A DNA stretch of 12,838 nucleotides from Candidatus Endomicrobiellum dinenymphae (GTDB lineage Bacteria; Elusimicrobiota; Endomicrobiia; Endomicrobiales; Endomicrobiaceae), in the NCBI GenBank assembly GCA_020328135.1, contig JAIXNA010000003.1:1-12838 (forward strand). The letters run 5' to 3'. Each line of letters begins with the position of its first letter. Position 1 is the stretch's first letter. The translations under genes and the position numbers were made by a program. Positions 7,401 through 12,838 of the stretch are shown here, piece after piece. The notes beneath the pieces are model-generated. The model was not told the DNA's origin. It made no database searches and worked only from the letters and a program-made list of their open reading frames with translations.

Positions 7401-9213
7401 GCGTTACTTTTTCAAGAATATTCCAAACTTTTGCGTCGCCCTTTTCAAGCATTTTTCTTGCGGATTTAAGCGTTACATTTTCTTGTTTTATTAATTCTCT
7501 AATAATGAAAGGCTTGAAAAGTTCCAACGCCATTTCTTTAGGAAGTCCGCACTGACTTAACATCAAGTTAGGGCCAACAACGATAACGCTTCTTCCAGAG
7601 TAATCAACCCTTTTACCAAGCAGATTTTGCCTGAAACGTCCTTGTTTGCCTTTAAGCGTGTCCGACAAGGACTTAAGCACTCTACTGCCGGCACCCGTTA
7701 CAGGTCTTGTTCTTGAATCGTTATCTATCAAAGCGTCAACAGCTTCCTGCAGAAGTCTCTTCTCATTATTTATCATAACGGCGGGGGCTTTCAACTGCTC
7801 AATATGGCGGAGTCTGTTGTTTCTATTGATAATTCTTCTATACAAATCATTTAAATCAGACGTTGCAAATCTGCCGCCGTCTAAAGCAACCAACGGTCTT
7901 AAATCCGGTGGTATTACAGGAAGAGTAGTAAGAATCATCCACTCAGGCCTTGTGTTGGAATTTAAAAATCCCTCCGTAACCCTAAGTTTTCTGATAAGTC
8001 TTGCCCTTTCGGCATCTGATTTTGTTTTCTTTATTTCAGCGCGAATCGCTTTTGCTTCTTCATCCAACTTAATTTCTTCTAGCAGCTTCCTAATTGCAGC
8101 TGCGCCGATATTAACCTTCAAAGTATCGCCATAACCATTCTGAATATTTTTTATATCGCTTTCTTCAAGCAATACAACGCTGCTAGGTTTTGAAAAATTC
8201 TTTATGAAAGGAATATCGCTTTTTGACACTTCGATTCTTAAATGTCCTTCATATTTTTTAAGGGCATCTGCATCTTTTCTGAGCTCGTTATAAGCTTTGT
8301 CCTTTTCTATATCAAAAAACTCTACTCTGATTTTTTTATCTGGCTCTGTTATCGAAACAGTTTCGCCTTTCTCAAATTTATCAAAAAGGATTTTCTTTAT
8401 TTCACTGCGACTTGACGAATCTAAATCGCTGTAATAATACACTGCGTGAGGCTTGAAATAAACTTTGTAGTACGTATCGCCTTTTTCAATGTTTGCGATT
8501 ATTTTTCTTGCAACTTCGTCAGAAGAAATTCCTGCCAAATCCGCTTGTTCCTTTACCAAGAGCTTAAGCTGTTTCAAAGCTTTTGAAGAATCAGAATTCA
8601 AAACTATTTCTTCAGCAACAATGCCGTCAAATATACCTTTAAATTCTTCTCTTACCACAGGACTATTGATTCCGTACTTAAACAAATCAAATTCTTCTTC
8701 TTTTAAAAGCATTCCTTTCTCAACAATAGAAGAAATTCCTGCACGATCTTTTAAATTTTCGGTTACAACATACTTCGTATAATAAACGACCCTTTCCAAA
8801 TCGGAAATTTTCATATTTAAAAGAATTCCTATTCTTGAAGGAGGTTTTCTTAAAAACCACAAATGAGCCACAGGAACGGCAAGGTCAATATGACCAAACC
8901 TTTCTCTTCTTACTTTGGATTCAGTCACTTCAACTCCGCACCTGTCACAAACCGTTCCTTTGTGTTTTATATACTTATACTTTCCGCAATGACATTCCCA
9001 ATCTTTTGTTGGTCCGAAAATTCTATCGCAGAACAAACCGTCTCTCTCCGGTTTAAATGTTCTATAGTTGATCGTCTCAGGCTTTTTAACTTCACCGTAA
9101 GACCAAGTCTGCATCTGCTCAGGACTTGCAACAGTTATTTTAACAGCATCAAAATTTGCAAAATTGAGATTATCTGATTTTTTCTTTTGGTTTTGAAAGT
9201 TTATCTTAGCCAT
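4468..9213 (-). CDS. rpoC: DNA-directed RNA polymerase subunit beta'
   Basis: A complete beta' subunit of 1581 residues from MAKINF, longer than the 1407 of E. coli. The N-terminal zinc site is C74, C76, C89 and C92. The active-site loop NADFDGDQM (646-654) supplies Asp648, Asp650 and Asp652, which hold the catalytic magnesium. The second zinc site is C1025, C1099, C1106 and C1109. The trigger loop is split: [10 protein letters not shown] (1145-1154) is separated from [19 protein letters not shown] (from 1340) by an insert of about 184 residues in the SI3 position. Extra length also lies at roughly 165-365, where E. coli has only about 40 residues. ATG 9213 was chosen because it gives a normal MAK start and overlaps the rpoB stop by 8 bp; GTG 9228 is an in-frame alternative that adds five residues. 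rpsL follows 23 bp downstream. Confidence 0.98.
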   Translation of the reverse strand: MAKINFQNQKKKSDNLNFANFDAVKITVASPEQMQTWSYGEVKKPETINYRTFKPERDGLFCDRIFGPTKDWECHCGKYKYIKHKGTVCDRCGVEVTESKVRRERFGHIDLAVPVAHLWFLRKPPSRIGILLNMKISDLERVVYYTKYVVTENLKDRAGISSIVEKGMLLKEEEFDLFKYGINSPVVREEFKGIFDGIVAEEIVLNSDSSKALKQLKLLVKEQADLAGISSDEVARKIIANIEKGDTYYKVYFKPHAVYYYSDLDSSSRSEIKKILFDKFEKGETVSITEPDKKIRVEFFDIEKDKAYNELRKDADALKKYEGHLRIEVSKSDIPFIKNFSKPSSVVLLEESDIKNIQNGYGDTLKVNIGAAAIRKLLEEIKLDEEAKAIRAEIKKTKSDAERARLIRKLRVTEGFLNSNTRPEWMILTTLPVIPPDLRPLVALDGGRFATSDLNDLYRRIINRNNRLRHIEQLKAPAVMINNEKRLLQEAVDALIDNDSRTRPVTGAGSRVLKSLSDTLKGKQGRFRQNLLGKRVDYSGRSVIVVGPNLMLSQCGLPKEMALELFKPFIIRELIKQENVTLKSARKMLEKGDAKVWNILEKVTRNHPVLLNRAPTLHRLGIQAFEPVLIEGKSIQLHPLTCTAFNADFDGDQMAVHLPISLEAQLEAKILMMATGNILSPASGKPIAVPSQDMVLGSYYLTKEKIGVPGESKIFSSVSELMSAYQSGKVDLQAKVKVAGITSIKDEKLKEHEQLDVTKWKNYKTEDGKEILNYTTVGRVIFNEKLPKNEDGSCALDYQNKYVTKKELGNLVDRCYKELGQFRTAILLDEIKKLGYRYATLAGVSISIDEMKVPPRKEKMVKDAKAKIKEIEKQAKLGLITKSERYNKIIDIWTRVTDEVADIMFDEMRKEEAEVYKPGENRFNSILMMADSGARGSRQQISQLAGMRGLMAKPQKKLAGGIGEIIETPILSNFREGLTILEYFISTHGGRKGLADTALKTSEAGYLTRRLVDVSHDIVVREHDCGTVNGVFIGTLCSGDEIVEKIDERVVGRIVLDNVVDIVRDEIIVKRGELITYEKARRLVEAGIDKIGIRSVLTCESEHGVCAKCYGVNLATGKQVEVGEAVGIIAAQSIGEPGTQLTLRTFHIGGAASRVVQRSEIYAENSGTANYYNLKTIKNRDGETVVLSRNTELAYTEYPVHRRQVYQIPYGAVIEVQDGQKIEIKVDATTGMKKNILIAKWDPHSKPIISEFEGVVHFVDVKDGVTLQKEKSKITGQIERVIIEHPADRKSPRIVIRKDNKVVVEYPLPVDTTLVAHDGDKIEAGDILAKIPQEVSKSRDITGGLPRVAELFEGRRPKNAAVVSEIDGVVRLGGSTAKGSIKVEVENVETQMKKNYLVPAGRHLVVYEGDRVKEGEALSDGAVNPHDILKVKGPKEVQEYLVNEIQQVYRLQGVTINDKHIEIIVRQMLSNVRITDSGDSQYLNGEIVSKRKYGIDREAVKAKGGKAPVAHPILLGITKASLSSDSFISAASFQETTRILTEAAVSGQIDYLVGLKENVSIGHLIPAGTGLAEAKLVRRDK

Positions 9214-12200
9214 TATTTTTATTAACACCCTTCGTTTTTTCTTGATTATCGCGCTCGCCGTTCAGAAGTTCAACGTTAAGACTCAGAGCTTTAAGCTCGC
9301 TTACCAAAACTTTAAAGGATTCGGGAACACCGGGCTTCGATATCGACTCGCCTCTAACGATTGAGTCATACATCTTCACTCTCCCGTCAACATCATCTGA
9401 CTTTACTGTTAAAAATTCCTGCAATATGTGAGCCGCCCCGTAACTTTCGATAGCCCACACTTCCATTTCTCCAAATCTCTGCCCTCCAAACTGAGCTTTT
9501 CCGCCCAACGGCTGACGAGTAATAAGAGAATATGGCCCTGTAGATCTGGCGTGCATTTTATCTTCTACAAGATGGTTAAGCTTCATGACATACATAACGC
9601 CGACAGTAACTTTTTCCATAAACGGATCGCCCGTTCTCCCATCATAGAGAGTAATTCTGCAATCGCTTGTAGGTAAACTTTCAGCCGCAAATTTATCCAA
9701 AGATGCTTCAAGATCTTTGCCTTTTAGTCCGCGAGCAACCAACATCTTTTTCTTCCCTTCCAACAACTTCGCTTTTGCTTTTCCTACATAGTCTTTTATC
9801 TGCTCTTCAGTTGCGCCATCAAACACCGGAGTAATCATCTGAATATCAAGTTCTTTTCCTGCCCAACCTAACATAATTTCAAGAAGCTGTCCTACGTTCA
9901 TACGAGAAGGAATTGCAAGAGGAGAAAGAACGCAGTCAACTGGCGTTCCATCAGGGAGTCTTGGCATATCTTCTACGGGGAGAATTCTTGCAACGACGCC
10001 CTTATTACCGTGCCTTCCTGCGAGTTTATCTCCGACCTGAATTTTAAGTTTTGCCGCAATATAAACCTTTACAGTTTTGTTTACAGAAACAGGCAAATCG
10101 TCACCCTTCTTGAGTCTTTCTTTGTCAGACGCGTAACTTTGCCTTAATATCTCTTCTTTCATTGCATAAAGAGATTCTATTTTTGATATTTCGGCTTTCT
10201 TAGCGACTGCAATCTGATCCTTTTTATCTTTGTGCAACTTTGCTTTTGTCACTTCATAAGCATCGTGCATTTCTTCCAATCTTCTATTCTTCTCTTTCGC
10301 TGTAAGTTTTTCAAGTCTTATAAAAGTTCTTACGGTTATAACTTTACCTGATATTCCCGGTGGAACTCTAAGAGACGCATCCTGCACATCCTCCGCTTTT
10401 TTACCAAACAACACTCTTAAAAGTCTCTCTTCAGGAGTTGTCTGCTGCTCGCCCTTAGGAGATGTTTTCCCTACAAGAATATCGCCTCTTTGAACCATTG
10501 TTCCAACTTTAATTACTCCATTTTCATCAAGATTCAAAAGATCTTCAGATCCTACGTTTGGAATATCCTTCGTTATTTCTTCAGACCGACCTTTTGTTTC
10601 TCTCGCTTCAGTTTGGAATTCTCTTATATGAACTGAAGTAAATTTATCGTCCTGTATTAATTTTTCTGATAATAACATCGCGTCTTCAAAGTTATATCCA
10701 TCCCAGGGCATATATGCCACAAGAAGGTTTTGCCCTAGAGCAAGCTGCCCCTCGCTTGTCGCAGGACCATCTGCTATTATTTGCCCCTTCCTAACAACAT
10801 CACCCAAAACCACTAAAGGCTTTTGATCAATACACGTATCTTGGTTAGAGCGAGCATATTTTCTTAATCTATACACTTCTGTTTCACCAGATTTTGAATA
10901 AATCATTATTTCATTGGAAGAAACAGACACAACTTCTCCATCTGATTTAGCAACCACAACCACACCGGAATCTCTCGCCACTCTTTCCTCGATACCTGTT
11001 GAAACCAGAGGACGTTCGGCTACCAATAAAGGAACGCTCTGACGCTGCATGTTACAACCCATCAGCGCTCGGTTTGCGTCATCATGTTCCAAGAAAGGAA
11101 TCAATCCCGCTGAAATAGATATTACCTGCATTGGGGAAATATCCATATAGTCAACTTTCGCAGGCAACTGAAACAAAAAATCATCCCATTTACGTCCCTG
11201 AACCGAATCTGACAGAATATTTCCATTATTGTCCAAAGGAGTATTTGCCTGCGCAACAAAGAATTCGTCTTCTCTGTCCGCGGTTAAGTATTCAATTTTA
11301 TCAGTCGCTTTTCCGTTTTCTACTTTTTTATACGGCGTTTCTATTAAACCGTAAGGATTTACTCTTGCAAAGGTTGCCAAAGATGTTATCAACCCGATGT
11401 TTGAACCTTCTGGAGTTTCAATAGGACAAACTCTTCCATAGTGGGTATGATGAACGTCCCTGACTTCAAAGCCTGCTCTCTTTCTGTTCAATCCACCAGG
11501 CCCCAATGCCGAAAGTCTTCTTTTATGAGTGAGCTCTGCTAGAGGATTTATCTGATCCATGAACTGGGAAAGTTGTGAAGTTCCAAAAAACTTTCTTATT
11601 TGAACTGCAAATTGAGTAATATTTGTGATAGATCTTGGGGTAACATTAGCTTTATCTTGATTGTTCATATACTCTTTCGCAAGTCTTGCTATTTGAACGA
11701 GCCCAATTCTAATTTGATTTTCCAACAACTCACCGACAGATCTTACACGTCTGTTTCCCAAATGATCAATATCATCCAAACCAATCTTAATGGTCTGCTT
11801 GCCTTCAGTAAATTCAGTTTCACCGTTGTAAAGCATTAAGAAATATTTAATCGTAGCTACTATATCTTCTCTTGTTAAGGTTCTCTTGACATCCGAGGGA
11901 GTTGGCAAATTAAAGTTCTTTTCGTAATATTTAAAAATAGGGGCAAGCTTCTTTAATATTTTATATCTTCCAACAGTTGTTAAATCGTATCTTCTCACGG
12001 ATTTAAAAAGAAGCTCTTCCAAGAAACCCTGTGCTCTTTCCTGCATGATAAACTCTTGGGTTTTTAAAACCTTATATATGTGATTAACTGCTTCTTTCTG
12101 ACTTTTTATTGTGTCTTTCTTTAACGTTAAAAGAATAGAAATATCTTTTAACACCGATACTGTTGCAAAACCCTTTGTCTGAAGTTTTTTTATCAAATCC

Positions 12201-12838
12201 TCTTTCAATTCCTTCCCGGAATCTGCAATTATTTCGCCGGTAACTCTATCGTAAATATCTTCTGCAAGATACTCAACTGCAAGAGAAGTCAACAAAGCAT
12301 CCAAGGACACTTCCTTGATCTCTTTAAAAAGATTCAAAATCTCTTCATCAGTTTCAAAACCTAATGCACGCAAAAAAGTGGTCGCAAAAATTTTCCGTTT
12401 GCGATCAATTCTCACATACAATATACCGTTTTGATCAAATTCAAATTCAACCCATGCGCCCCTGTAAGGAATTACTCTCCCAAAGAACAAAGGCTTGCCA
12501 ACAACGGTAACTCTTTTTTCCTCATCTTCTTCAAAAATGACTCCGGGAGAACGATGAACTTGGCTGACGACAACACGCTCAGCTCCATTTATAATAAACG
12601 TGGCTGTATCAGTCATCAAAGGAATATCGCCAAAATACACCTCCTGTTCTGAAAGCTCTTTCTCCTTACCATCTTCTTTTTTATGCATAAGTCTTAATTT
12701 GACTTTTAAAGACAAAGCATACGTAGCGTCCCTGGCAATGGACTCTTCGACAGAGTATTTTGGCTCGCCAAAAGAATAAGAAACGTACTCCAAAACCAAA
12801 CTCTCATCGCAATTTGTCAGAGGAAATATATCCCTAAA
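9206..12838 (-). CDS. rpoB: DNA-directed RNA polymerase subunit beta (5' end outside window)
   Basis: The frame is open from the window edge, giving 1210 residues that start FRDIFPLTN. By comparison with E. coli FRSVFPI, about 60 N-terminal residues are missing. The frame has a TTG codon at 12799, but this is not the start, because the family sequence continues upstream of it. Visible landmarks (numbered from the edge) are the rifampicin-binding cluster SQLSQFMDQINPLAELTHKR (422-441), RVCPIETPEGSNIGL, NFEDAM (716-721) and GDKLAGRHGNKG (936-947), with the two active-centre lysines K938 and K946. A lysine- and glutamate-rich coiled segment before that motif is shorter than the matching E. coli insert. 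Within the rifampicin cluster, the E. coli Asn518 position is Ile430 and Ser522 is Ala434. The stop overlaps the rpoC start by 8 bp, which suggests translational coupling and equal subunit output. Confidence 0.98.
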   Translation of the reverse strand, partial: FRDIFPLTNCDESLVLEYVSYSFGEPKYSVEESIARDATYALSLKVKLRLMHKKEDGKEKELSEQEVYFGDIPLMTDTATFIINGAERVVVSQVHRSPGVIFEEDEEKRVTVVGKPLFFGRVIPYRGAWVEFEFDQNGILYVRIDRKRKIFATTFLRALGFETDEEILNLFKEIKEVSLDALLTSLAVEYLAEDIYDRVTGEIIADSGKELKEDLIKKLQTKGFATVSVLKDISILLTLKKDTIKSQKEAVNHIYKVLKTQEFIMQERAQGFLEELLFKSVRRYDLTTVGRYKILKKLAPIFKYYEKNFNLPTPSDVKRTLTREDIVATIKYFLMLYNGETEFTEGKQTIKIGLDDIDHLGNRRVRSVGELLENQIRIGLVQIARLAKEYMNNQDKANVTPRSITNITQFAVQIRKFFGTSQLSQFMDQINPLAELTHKRRLSALGPGGLNRKRAGFEVRDVHHTHYGRVCPIETPEGSNIGLITSLATFARVNPYGLIETPYKKVENGKATDKIEYLTADREDEFFVAQANTPLDNNGNILSDSVQGRKWDDFLFQLPAKVDYMDISPMQVISISAGLIPFLEHDDANRALMGCNMQRQSVPLLVAERPLVSTGIEERVARDSGVVVVAKSDGEVVSVSSNEIMIYSKSGETEVYRLRKYARSNQDTCIDQKPLVVLGDVVRKGQIIADGPATSEGQLALGQNLLVAYMPWDGYNFEDAMLLSEKLIQDDKFTSVHIREFQTEARETKGRSEEITKDIPNVGSEDLLNLDENGVIKVGTMVQRGDILVGKTSPKGEQQTTPEERLLRVLFGKKAEDVQDASLRVPPGISGKVITVRTFIRLEKLTAKEKNRRLEEMHDAYEVTKAKLHKDKKDQIAVAKKAEISKIESLYAMKEEILRQSYASDKERLKKGDDLPVSVNKTVKVYIAAKLKIQVGDKLAGRHGNKGVVARILPVEDMPRLPDGTPVDCVLSPLAIPSRMNVGQLLEIMLGWAGKELDIQMITPVFDGATEEQIKDYVGKAKAKLLEGKKKMLVARGLKGKDLEASLDKFAAESLPTSDCRITLYDGRTGDPFMEKVTVGVMYVMKLNHLVEDKMHARSTGPYSLITRQPLGGKAQFGGQRFGEMEVWAIESYGAAHILQEFLTVKSDDVDGRVKMYDSIVRGESISKPGVPESFKVLVSELKALSLNVELLNGERDNQEKTKGVNKNNG

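Noticed and set aside
7646..8134. A 162-codon open frame on the plus strand, antisense to rpoC
   Set aside because: It lies wholly opposite a conserved coding region, shows no family signal and has no ribosome binding site that stands out. Long antisense frames are common opposite conserved genes.
9214..9228. GTG at 9228 as the start of rpoC
   Set aside because: It would add MLIKI before the usual MAK start and lengthen the overlap with rpoB. ATG 9213 gives a normal N-terminus, although its purine-rich site is about 12 bases away, so the alternative is not excluded.

Overview
The window carries a rearranged 'str' operon with rpoBC joined upstream, all on the minus strand. In transcription order it reads rpoB (5' end outside the window), rpoC, rpsL, a broken small lipoprotein gene, rpsG, fusA, and the first 45 codons of tuf. 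The DNA is AT-rich and RpoC has both the large insert in the trigger loop (SI3) and a long extra segment near its N-terminus. These traits, with the AT-rich codon use, the lipoprotein and the repeat-rich gaps, suggest a Gram-negative (diderm) bacterium. My best guess is Elusimicrobiota, Endomicrobium-like. That assignment is an inference, not a database result.

Layout by coordinate: 1-135 tuf start; 157-2238 fusA; 2239-2640 a non-coding gap with an inverted fragment of fusA and a dispersed repeat (copy A); 2641-3120 rpsG; 3121-3555 a non-coding gap with several hairpins and repeat copy B; 3556-3872 a BamE/SmpA-like lipoprotein gene with a one-base frameshift; 3873-4060 a hairpin and repeat copy C; 4061-4444 rpsL; 4468-9213 rpoC; 9206-12838 rpoB. 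The junctions rpoB/rpoC (8-bp overlap), rpoC/rpsL (23 bp) and fusA/tuf (21 bp) are tight. The rpsL-rpsG and rpsG-fusA gaps are swollen to about 940 bp and 400 bp.

The main genes supply core machinery: the RNA polymerase beta and beta' subunits, ribosomal proteins S12 and S7, and elongation factors G and Tu, co-transcribed so that their output is matched. The interest lies in the swollen gaps. Three mosaic copies of one repeat family each lie just after a stop codon, in the same orientation. A 39-bp piece of fusA sits inverted in the fusA leader, so the mRNA would carry a segment complementary to its own coding region. The lipoprotein gene is split exactly at a poly-T tract in its signal peptide. 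S12 carries Arg at position 88, the position where Lys-to-Arg gives streptomycin resistance in other bacteria. No complete new multi-gene system is visible.
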